A DNA stretch of 12,651 nt, taken from the NCBI GenBank assembly GCA_027619655.1, contig JAQCHR010000051.1:1-12651 (forward strand). Reading direction: 5' to 3'. Below are positions 6,092 through 11,901 of this stretch, in pieces. A model generated the notes under the pieces. The model saw only the letters and a list, made by a program, of their open reading frames with translations, searched no databases and was not told where the DNA came from. The DNA comes from Pseudomonadota bacterium. Its GTDB lineage: Bacteria; Pseudomonadota; Alphaproteobacteria; UBA8366; GCA-2717185. The position numbers and the translations under genes are program-made. Every line of letters begins with the position of its first letter. Position 1 is the stretch's first letter.

Positions 6092-7018
6092 CTATTCTTT
6101 TTTATGTTTGTTGTAATAGGCCATGACTTCGGACGCATACTGGGCCGCTTCCTTTTCCAGGCCCTGCCCCGCCATCTCCTCGATCCAGAGCTTGACCATG
6201 TCCGGAACGGCCGCATTCAGCTTGTCCTGATCCTCGAACTTCACAATTTCTGCGCCCGCCGCGACCATCGTCTTCAGCGCATCTGCTTCGGACTGTTTGG
6301 TGACTTCCGAGCTGTACTTGGTTGCTTCCAGGCCGGTTTCGACAAACAGTTTCTGGACGTTTGCCGGCATGGCGTTGAACTTGTCCAGGTTCATCGCCAG
6401 GAAGTAGGCGTGGATGCCGCCGAACTTCACGTCAATGATATACTTCGCGACTTCATGCAGCTTGTAGGCCAGGAAGTTGGCGTCGGTCAGGTAGGAGCAG
6501 TCCATCGTGCCGCGTTTCAGCGCTTCATAGTTATCCGTCGGCAGGACGTTGACCGGCGTCACGTCGATGGCGGCGAACATTTTCGGCATGTAGTTGCCGA
6601 AGGTGCGGACTTTCAGCTTCTTCAGGTCTGCCATGGTGCGGACCGGCTTGGTGCAGATCAGCTTGTAGTTCGGCAGATAGCGATAGACCAGCGGCTTGAT
6701 ATTATTCTTTTTGAACTCGTCGATCTGCGACTGGTTGGTCTTTTCCAGCGCGATTGCCGCATACATGGCGACTTCCGGATCGAAGAAAGTCATCGGCAAG
6801 CTGTTGGTCATGGCGGCGAAGGGCAGGTTGGAGGTGAAATACCCCTGCACCAGCGCGCCCATGTCGATGGCACCCTTGGATACCAGCGGCAGGATTTCGT
6901 TCGCCTTGCCCAGCGCACCGGAATAGTAAAGCTTGATATCGATCTTGCCGCCGGTCCGTTCCTTGATTTTTTCCGAGAACCATTCGGTCGGCTTGTTCAT
7001 ATAGAGTGGTCTTGTCAC
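6092..7018 (-). CDS. dctP: TRAP solute-binding protein DctP, mature domain (frame interrupted upstream)
   Basis: The open frame (308 residues from GTG 7018) matches the mature part of a DctP/TAXI-unrelated TRAP binding protein. It contains WFSEKIKERTGGKIDIKLYYSGALGKANEILPLVSKGAIDMGA near the start (written here in family-typical form), and later KLKVRTFGNYMPKMF, whose arginine normally binds the substrate carboxylate. It also has a typical ALKRGTMDCSY segment and a lysine-rich C-terminus. Length and order of segments are normal, and nothing is missing at the C-terminal end. The signal peptide is encoded directly upstream in the same frame, but an in-frame TAA at 7022-7024 separates them. As written, this ORF would yield a cytoplasmic protein without export. 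Either the gene is a recent pseudogene, the stop is read through, or the base calls are wrong. Confidence 0.85.
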   Translation of the reverse strand: MTRPLYMNKPTEWFSEKIKERTGGKIDIKLYYSGALGKANEILPLVSKGAIDMGALVQGYFTSNLPFAAMTNSLPMTFFDPEVAMYAAIALEKTNQSQIDEFKKNNIKPLVYRYLPNYKLICTKPVRTMADLKKLKVRTFGNYMPKMFAAIDVTPVNVLPTDNYEALKRGTMDCSYLTDANFLAYKLHEVAKYIIDVKFGGIHAYFLAMNLDKFNAMPANVQKLFVETGLEATKYSSEVTKQSEADALKTMVAAGAEIVKFEDQDKLNAAVPDMVKLWIEEMAGQGLEKEAAQYASEVMAYYNKHKKE

Positions 7019-7021
7019 GGT

Positions 7022-7141
7022 TTAGTTCCGGTCTCTTTCGAGCAATGTTTCCGGATAATCTTCGGCGCTGGCAGCTGTATAGGCGCCAAGCGCGCCAACA
7101 AACGCCGCGGTGGCGATCAGTTTCGTCGTTAACCTGAACAT
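7022..7141 (-). other. Signal-peptide segment of dctP ending at an in-frame TAA
   Basis: From ATG 7141 the minus strand reads 39 residues and then TAA. The peptide is a textbook Sec signal: basic start MFRLTTK, a hydrophobic stretch LIATAAFVGALGAYTAA, and a signal peptidase site ASA before EDYPET, which is how mature DctP proteins commonly begin. A perfect Shine-Dalgarno GGGAGG (7149-7154) sits seven bases before the ATG. The frame is the same as that of the DctP mature domain at 6092-7018, with only ACC between the TAA and GTG 7018. This shows that the true dctP start is 7141 and that the stop interrupts one gene rather than separating two. Confidence 0.85.
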
Positions 7142-7193
7142 GTGGTTTCCTCCCGTTACGTGTTAGATTCTTTCGATTTTCATTGCCCTCGCA

Positions 7194-7217
7194 CCGGGCG
7201 GTTATATCCGCACCCGG
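7194..7217 (-). promoter_or_regulatory. Dyad with -10-like hexamer upstream of dctP
   Basis: On the minus strand CCGGGTGCGG and CCGCCCGG pair as an 8-bp stem with a two-base bulge. The loop contains TATAAC (7206-7201), five of six matches to a sigma-70 -10 box. No convincing -35 hexamer lies at normal spacing, so an activator-dependent promoter is possible. Transcription would begin about 50 bases before dctP. Alternatively this is just a leader hairpin. The rest of the 184-base gap to the dehydrogenase gene shows no other clear signal. Confidence 0.3.
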
Positions 7218-7325
7218 CGTGAAAGTGTGGCACCATGCTAGCGACAATTCTCGCGTATTGGTAGTCAGGGGATGCGCCGGTGGCTATGCCGCAAGGCTGT
7301 TCCCGGCCGGATTCCTGGCATGGCG

Positions 7326-8321
7326 TCAGTTCCGTCCCGTGGCAGCGAAGTCCGTCAGGCGGCGATGGACGATATCCGGCACATCGATAATGTTCGCCGC
7401 CTTGCGTTCGCGGCGGATGGCGGCGGAGCGGTCGAACGGCATCCGCACGGGATCGCCGCCCGCAACCGGGCGCGCTCCGCGGACGGCCTCGGCATAGGCG
7501 GTGACCTTTTCGCGGTATTCCTGCTCCGGCATCATCAGGTCGGGTCGCATGGCGACGATAACGAAGCCGAATCCGGCGAGTTCCGGGGGCTGGATCGGCG
7601 ACCCCGCCAGCACGCCGAGTAGCTGGACGACATGGCCCAGCCCCGACCCCTTATGCCCGCCCCAGGGGGTGAAGGCGCCGCCCAGCGCGGCGTCGGGATC
7701 CGTTGTCGGACGCCCTTCAGCGTCGAAGGCTATGCCGTCCGCCAGCTTTTGTCCCAACCGCTTCGCCAGCACCACTTCCGCATGCATGATCGACGAGGTG
7801 CCGATATCCCAGATGATGGGATCGCCGGTGCTGGGAAAGCCGAAGCAGATCGGATTGGTGCCGAAGCGGCCTTCCGTCGCGCCATGCGGGGCGACCCAGG
7901 GCGTGGCGTTGGAGGCAATCATCGTGACCATGCCTTCTGCCGCCGCCATCTCGGCGAAATAGGAGAGCATGCCCGTGTACCAGGTGTCATCGCCGCCAAC
8001 CATGGCGATGCCGCTGGCACGGCATTTTGCGATGGCGATTTCTGTCGCCTTGAGGGCGACGACATAGCCCAGATTGTCATTGCCGTTCAGGCGGGCGGAA
8101 ACCGGCGTTTCGTGGGCGATTGTCACCGGCAATTTCGGCGAACCGGTGCGCTGCAGCCGCTCCACGATGCTGACCAGGCGCGGCAGCCCGCCATATTGCA
8201 GCCCGCGCAATTCGCAGTCGATGAGATGGTCCGCGGTGATCCTGGCGTATTCCGCCGAATGATCAAGCGCCATCAGCACGCGTTCGGCCAGCGACCGGGC
8301 CTCATCCACCGTCATGCGCAT
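7326..8321 (-). CDS. Ldh2-type malate/L-lactate dehydrogenase family oxidoreductase
   Basis: The 331-residue product belongs to the malate/lactate/ureidoglycolate dehydrogenase superfamily (NAD(P)-dependent 2-oxo or 2-hydroxy acid oxidoreductases unrelated to classical LDH). Family segments include the N-terminal helical domain, ATPWVAPHGATEGRFGTNP with ICFGFPSTGDPIIWD, GGAFTPWGGHKGSGLGHVVQ, and the C-terminal PGDPVRMPFD-like turn (here GGDPVRMPFDR). Where many relatives have a serine-histidine-glycine motif, this one reads LQYGGLPRL (41-49), so the usual catalytic histidine seems absent. ATG 8321 or 8315 is chosen because GGGAGGG lies at 8326-8332; the frame stays open to 8630 but would overlap the divergent gene. 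It precedes dctPQM on the same strand, suggesting it acts on the imported acid. Substrate is unknown. Confidence 0.85.
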   Translation of the reverse strand: MRMTVDEARSLAERVLMALDHSAEYARITADHLIDCELRGLQYGGLPRLVSIVERLQRTGSPKLPVTIAHETPVSARLNGNDNLGYVVALKATEIAIAKCRASGIAMVGGDDTWYTGMLSYFAEMAAAEGMVTMIASNATPWVAPHGATEGRFGTNPICFGFPSTGDPIIWDIGTSSIMHAEVVLAKRLGQKLADGIAFDAEGRPTTDPDAALGGAFTPWGGHKGSGLGHVVQLLGVLAGSPIQPPELAGFGFVIVAMRPDLMMPEQEYREKVTAYAEAVRGARPVAGGDPVRMPFDRSAAIRRERKAANIIDVPDIVHRRLTDFAATGRN

Positions 8322-8409
8322 CCAGCCCTCCCTTGCTTCGGCACCATTCATTCCGGGACAAGATTGTCGGCGCAATGCGGATAATGCAAGCGTCTCATCC
8401 GGTAATTCG

Positions 8410-8488
8410 ATGCTGCGGCGCAACGGGTAACCGCATTGCCCCGCGCTCCGCCATCCGCCATGCTGCGGCCAAATCCGAAACCGCATTG
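8410..8488. repeat. Imperfect direct repeat with 50-bp period between ldh-type gene and qor
   Basis: Bases 8410-8438 and 8460-8488 align without gaps at 23 of 29 positions. Two perfect 10-base blocks recur exactly 50 bases apart: ATGCTGCGGC (8410-8419, 8460-8469) and AACCGCATTG (8429-8438, 8479-8488). A third, inverted copy of the core, GCAATGCGG, is at 8372-8380. All copies lie in the divergent intergenic region, and the last abuts the qor ribosome site ACGGAG (8489-8494). Fifty bases is near five helical turns, so paired binding sites for one regulator are plausible. Confidence 0.6.
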
Positions 8489-8502
8489 ACGGAGTAATCC
8501 AT

Positions 8503-9492
8503 ATGCTCAGGGCTGTAAGAATCCACCAGACAGGTGGCCCCGAAGTACTGACGTTGGACGATGTCGCGGCAGGAACACCGGGTCCCGGCCAGGCGCTGAT
8601 CCGGCATGGCGCCATCGGCGTCAATTTCATCGACCTGCACCAGCGGACCGGCCGCTACCCTCTGCCGGACCTGCCGGTGACCCTGGGCATGGAAGGTGCG
8701 GGAACAGTGGAGGCTGTGGGCGCGGGTGTGACGGTGGTGCAGCCGGGCGACCGGGTTTCCTATGTCGCCGGCGGGCATGGCGCCGTGCCGTGCTCCTATG
8801 CGGAATATGCGGTCATGCCGGCCGATTCGCTGATCCTGCTGCCGGATGAAATCGACGACGTGACCGCCGCTGGCATGACGCTGAAGGGGCTTACCGCGCA
8901 ATACCTGATTCGCGGCGCCTATCCGGTGCAGGCGGGGGAAACCATCCTGGTGCATGCCGCGGCCGGCGGTGTCGGGCTGCTGCTGTGCCAGTGGGCGCGG
9001 CACCTGGGCGCGCGCGTGATCGGCACGGTGGGATCGCCGGCAAAGGCGGAACTGGCGCTGGCGCATGGCTGCCACCACGTCATCCAGTACGGGAGGGAAG
9101 ACGTCGCCGCACGGGTTAAATCACTGACCGGCGGGGAAGGGGTGCCGGTCGTCTTCGATGCGGTGGGCAAGGATACCTTCGAGGCATCGCTGGACAGCCT
9201 GAAGGTTCGCGGGACGCTGGTGTCGTTCGGCACCTCGTCGGGTCCAACGCCGCCCTTCAGCCTGTTCGACCTGAACGTCCGGGGTTCGCTGTTCGTCACC
9301 AGCGCCGGGCTGGCCTGGTACACGCGGTCGCGGCCGGAACTGCTGCAGCGCGCGGCGGAACTGATCGACGTTGTCACGCGCGGCGCAGTCAAGGTGCCGG
9401 TGATGCAGAAATTCCCGCTGGCGCAGGCGGCGGGCGCGCACCGGGCGCTGGAAGGGCGCGCGACGACGGGGATGACTGTACTGCTTCCCTGA
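8503..9492 (+). CDS. Zeta-crystallin-type NADPH:quinone oxidoreductase (medium-chain dehydrogenase family)
   Basis: The 329-residue protein is full length for the QorA/zeta-crystallin branch of the medium-chain dehydrogenase/reductase family, which are zinc-free NADPH-dependent reductases of quinones or enones. It begins MLRAVRIHQTGGPEVL and has NFIDLHQRTGRYP (41-53), GMEGAGTVEAVG (62-73) and PGDRVSY. The dinucleotide loop HAAAGGVGLLLCQWA lies at 151-165, and it ends with the GRATTGMTVLLP tail usual in this family. No structural zinc cysteines are seen. ACGGAG lies eight bases before the ATG. It is divergent from the ldh-type gene, and its last 104 bases overlap the arsJ 3' end on the other strand. 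Physiological substrate is unknown; protection from redox stress is a common proposal. Confidence 0.9.
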   Translation: MLRAVRIHQTGGPEVLTLDDVAAGTPGPGQALIRHGAIGVNFIDLHQRTGRYPLPDLPVTLGMEGAGTVEAVGAGVTVVQPGDRVSYVAGGHGAVPCSYAEYAVMPADSLILLPDEIDDVTAAGMTLKGLTAQYLIRGAYPVQAGETILVHAAAGGVGLLLCQWARHLGARVIGTVGSPAKAELALAHGCHHVIQYGREDVAARVKSLTGGEGVPVVFDAVGKDTFEASLDSLKVRGTLVSFGTSSGPTPPFSLFDLNVRGSLFVTSAGLAWYTRSRPELLQRAAELIDVVTRGAVKVPVMQKFPLAQAAGAHRALEGRATTGMTVLLP

Positions 9493-10744
9493 CCTGAGGG
9501 GTTAATTCCCCGGCTGCAGCGGCCAGGTCGTCGACGGCAACGGCATGGGGGTTCCCCGCAGGCAGCAGCATCGACAGCAGGGCGGCGCAGAGCACGAAGC
9601 CGACCGAGAACCACAGGCAGCCCGCCAGGCCCCATTGCTGGTAGGCAAGGCCGGACAGCACCGTGCCGACGAGCCGTCCGCCGGCATTCGCCATGTAGTA
9701 GAAGCCGACATTCAGGGCCACCTTGTCCGCATCGCTGTAGGACAGGATCAGGTAGGAATGCAGCGAGGAATTCAGTGCGAAGGCGACGCCGAAGATCATC
9801 AGCCCGGTGACAACGGAAATCGCCGGGTCCAGTTCGAAACTCAGCGCCGCGACGATACCGACCTGGATAGCGGCTAGCAGGAAGGCCCAGTTCCGCGCCG
9901 TGGGACCATCCGGCGCGCCATGCCGCGCCATGATCTTCGGGGCGATGGACTGCACCATACCGTAGCCGATGACCCAAAGCGCCAGGAATCCGCCGACTTC
10001 GGTAAAGCTCCAGCCCAGCGTGGCATAGAGGAATACCGGCAGGCCGACGACGAACCAGACGTCGCGCGACCCGAACAAAAAGAACCGCGCGGCGGACAGG
10101 ATGTTGATTTCCCGGCTCTTGGAAAAAATGGCGGAAAACTTCGCCTTGGATTTCGATTTCCCCATGCCGCGCGGCAGCAGGGTGACCGCCCCCGCGAGCA
10201 CAACGGCCAGCGCAGCGGCCATGGCGTACAGGGCATCGACAAAACCCAGTGTCGCCAGCAACAGCCCGCCGAGGAAGAACCCGGCGCCCTTCAGCGCGTT
10301 CTTCGAGCCGGTCAGGATCGCGACCCATTTGAACAGGGTCGATTCCGCGTTTTGCGGCACCACCAGCTTGATGGCGCTCTTGGAGCTCATCTTGGTCAGG
10401 TCCTTGGCGATCCCGGACAGGGCCTGCGCCGCCATGACAAAGGCGACGGAATTCCAGCGCGACCACTCGGGCGACAACTGTGCCAGCATCGCAAGGGCGG
10501 CAATCTGCAGCGCCAGCCCGCCGAACAAGGTCGTCTTCAGCCCCAACCGGGCGGCGATCCAGCCGCCGACCAGATTGGTGACGATCCCGAAAAATTCGTA
10601 GAACAGGAACAGGAGAGCGACTTCCAGCGGGCTGTAGCCCAGGGTGTGGAAATGCAGCAGAACGAGCATCCGCAACGCGCCGTCCGTCAGCGTGAAGCCC
10701 CAATAGGCCGCCGTGACGACGGCATAGTTGCGGATATCGGTCAT
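9389..10744 (-). CDS. arsJ: ArsJ, organoarsenical (1-arseno-3-phosphoglycerate) efflux MFS permease
   Basis: This 451-residue major facilitator protein has about 12 membrane segments. Its opening, NYAVVTAAYWGFTLTDGALRM and LVLLHFHTLGYSPLEVA, and the segment GIAKDLTKMSSKSAIK are characteristic of ArsJ. ArsJ exports the unstable 1-arseno-3-phosphoglycerate made by its partner GAPDH; outside the cell this falls apart to arsenate and 3-phosphoglycerate. The partner gene lies immediately upstream with an ATGA overlap, and AGGAAGG precedes the ATG, so the pair is an operon. After the last membrane helix there is an unusual tail of about 55 residues (397-451), rich in Ala, Pro and Ser. Its last 34 codons are antisense to the quinone oxidoreductase gene. 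Typical ArsJ is shorter, about 400-410 residues as I recall. Confidence 0.9.
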   Translation of the reverse strand: MTDIRNYAVVTAAYWGFTLTDGALRMLVLLHFHTLGYSPLEVALLFLFYEFFGIVTNLVGGWIAARLGLKTTLFGGLALQIAALAMLAQLSPEWSRWNSVAFVMAAQALSGIAKDLTKMSSKSAIKLVVPQNAESTLFKWVAILTGSKNALKGAGFFLGGLLLATLGFVDALYAMAAALAVVLAGAVTLLPRGMGKSKSKAKFSAIFSKSREINILSAARFFLFGSRDVWFVVGLPVFLYATLGWSFTEVGGFLALWVIGYGMVQSIAPKIMARHGAPDGPTARNWAFLLAAIQVGIVAALSFELDPAISVVTGLMIFGVAFALNSSLHSYLILSYSDADKVALNVGFYYMANAGGRLVGTVLSGLAYQQWGLAGCLWFSVGFVLCAALLSMLLPAGNPHAVAVDDLAAAAGELTPQVREAVQSSPSSRALPAPGARPPPAPAGISASPAP

Positions 10745-11757
10745 GCCGCCTTCCTGCCCAGGCTGGCGCCGATTTTCGAAACCAGCTCCATCATGCGGTT
10801 AACATAGCCGATTTCGTTATCGTACCAGGCGAGGATTTTTACCTGGGTGCCATCCGTCACCATGGTCGAGGGGCCGTCGATGATCGAGGACCGCTTGTCA
10901 TTCACATAATCCGCCGAAACAAGCGGCCGTTTTTCGTATCCGAGGATACCTTTCAGTTCGCCGGCGGCGGCATCCTGGAACAGCGCGTTGATCGTATCGA
11001 CATCGGTCTGTCGCTCGACCTCGAACACGCAATCGGTCAGCGACCCGTTCAGCATCGGCACGCGGACGGCCAGCCCGTTCAGCTTTCCCTTCAGTTCCGG
11101 GTAGATCATCGTGATCGCCGTCGCCGACCCGGTGGTTGTCGGGATCATCGACAGCACCGCAGACCGGGCGCGGCGCAGATCCTTGTGCGGCCGGTCCACC
11201 AGGACCTGGGTATTGGTGATGTCATGGATCGTGGTGATCATGCCATGCCGGATGCCGAGCGATTCATGGATAACCTTCACCACGGGCGCCAGGCAATTGG
11301 TGGTGCAGGATGCGGCGGTTACCAGGTGGTGCCGTTTCGGATCGTACAGATCGTCATTGACGCCCATGACGATATTAAGCGCGCCTTCCTTGACCGGGGC
11401 GGCGACCACGACTTTGCGGACGCCCTTCTCGAAATAGGGCGCCAGCGCGGCTTCGGTTTTGAACTTGCCGCTGCATTCGATGACGATATCGACGCCGAAA
11501 TCCTCCCACGGTGTATCCTTCGGCGCGGGATGCTGCGTAAACGGAATGGTCTTGCCGTCGACATGGATGGCGGCCGCGTGGAATCCGATGTTCCGGTCCC
11601 AGCGGCCATGGACCGAGTCGAACTCCAGCAGATGTGCGGCGACTTCCGAATCGCCGGCTGTTTCATTGATATGGGTGAATTCGACTCCGGGCCAGCCCCA
11701 GGACTCGCGCAGGGCCAGCCGGCCCATGCGACCAAAGCCATTGATACCGATTCTCAC
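10741..11757 (-). CDS. ArsJ-associated glyceraldehyde-3-phosphate dehydrogenase
   Basis: The 338-residue protein is a complete GAPDH. It has the Rossmann loop INGFGRMGR (5-13), the catalytic cysteine C151 in ASCTTNCLAP and the partner histidine H178 in TTIHDITNTQ. The phosphate-site segment RRARSAVLSMIPTTTGSA and the terminal WYDNEIGYVNRM are also present. Linkage to arsJ identifies it as the resistance-dedicated form, which uses arsenate in place of phosphate to make 1-arseno-3-phosphoglycerate for ArsJ to export. Motif changes from housekeeping GAPDH, such as LRESWGWPGVEFTHINE near the N-terminus, fit that subgroup. The start is GTG at 11757, preceded by a modest AAAGG about 12 bases upstream. 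No arsR or arsC is in the window, so its regulator is elsewhere or atypical. Confidence 0.93.
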   Translation of the reverse strand: MRIGINGFGRMGRLALRESWGWPGVEFTHINETAGDSEVAAHLLEFDSVHGRWDRNIGFHAAAIHVDGKTIPFTQHPAPKDTPWEDFGVDIVIECSGKFKTEAALAPYFEKGVRKVVVAAPVKEGALNIVMGVNDDLYDPKRHHLVTAASCTTNCLAPVVKVIHESLGIRHGMITTIHDITNTQVLVDRPHKDLRRARSAVLSMIPTTTGSATAITMIYPELKGKLNGLAVRVPMLNGSLTDCVFEVERQTDVDTINALFQDAAAGELKGILGYEKRPLVSADYVNDKRSSIIDGPSTMVTDGTQVKILAWYDNEIGYVNRMMELVSKIGASLGRKAA

Positions 11758-11774
11758 GGTGGCGTACCTTTCAC

Positions 11775-11811
11775 AACAGGATTAGTTCCAACAATATTAA
11801 ATAGTCCTGTT
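11775..11811 (-). promoter_or_regulatory. Dyad in the gapdh-arsJ leader/promoter
   Basis: AACAGGATTA (11775-11784) and TAGTCCTGTT (11802-11811) pair at nine of ten positions around a 17-base AT-rich spacer. The centre lies 36 bases upstream of the gapdh start. On the minus strand, TTGAGC and TATTTA with a 17-base spacer give a weak sigma-70-like promoter whose -10 overlaps the distal arm. The site is therefore a reasonable operator candidate for an arsenic- or phosphate-responsive regulator, unproven. Confidence 0.4.
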
Positions 11812-11826
11812 TGCGATGGCGCTCAA

Positions 11827-11855
11827 TTGCCAATCCGCGACTGTCACAATAGATT
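11827..11855 (+). promoter_or_regulatory. Predicted sigma-70 promoter of the second TauD/TfdA gene
   Basis: TTGCCA (11827-11832, five of six to TTGACA) and TAGATT (11850-11855, four of six to TATAAT) are separated by exactly 17 bases. Transcription would start near 11862, leaving a 40-base leader. A lone CTGTCAC at 11841-11847 inside the spacer resembles half of a Pho box, but no second half is found at the right distance. Confidence 0.45.
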
Positions 11856-11866
11856 AATGTTCGATC

Positions 11867-11883
11867 GCGTTTGTTGGAAACGC
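11867..11883 (+). repeat. Small hairpin in the leader of the second TauD/TfdA gene
   Basis: GCGTTT (11867-11872) and AAACGC (11878-11883) form a perfect 6-bp stem with a GTTGG loop, six bases before the ribosome site GGGAGG (11889-11894). Overlapping it, TTGTTGGAA (11871-11879) is the exact inverse complement of TTCCAACAA at 11786-11794 in the gapdh promoter. The same factor could thus contact both sides of the divergent region. Confidence 0.4.
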
Positions 11884-11901
11884 CTTGCGGGAGGAAATCG
11901 C

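Noticed and set aside
6011..7132. A 373-codon plus-strand frame across the dctP gene
   Set aside because: It is the antisense shadow of dctP, whose family motifs and signal peptide lie on the minus strand.
7228..7243. Sigma-54-like TGGCAC-N5-TAGC on the plus strand
   Set aside because: The -12 element is imperfect and the site points away from dctP toward antisense of the dehydrogenase gene.
8322..8630. N-terminal extension of the ldh-type protein back to 8630
   Set aside because: It would overlap the start of the divergent quinone oxidoreductase, and the extra residues do not resemble the family.
8919..10703. A 594-codon open frame on the minus strand
   Set aside because: It is an out-of-frame shadow of arsJ and the antisense of qor, with arginine-rich low-quality sequence and no recognisable domain.
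11841..11858. Pho box candidate CTGTCAC-AATA-GATTAAT
   Set aside because: The second heptamer matches only three of seven positions, so it is at best a half site.
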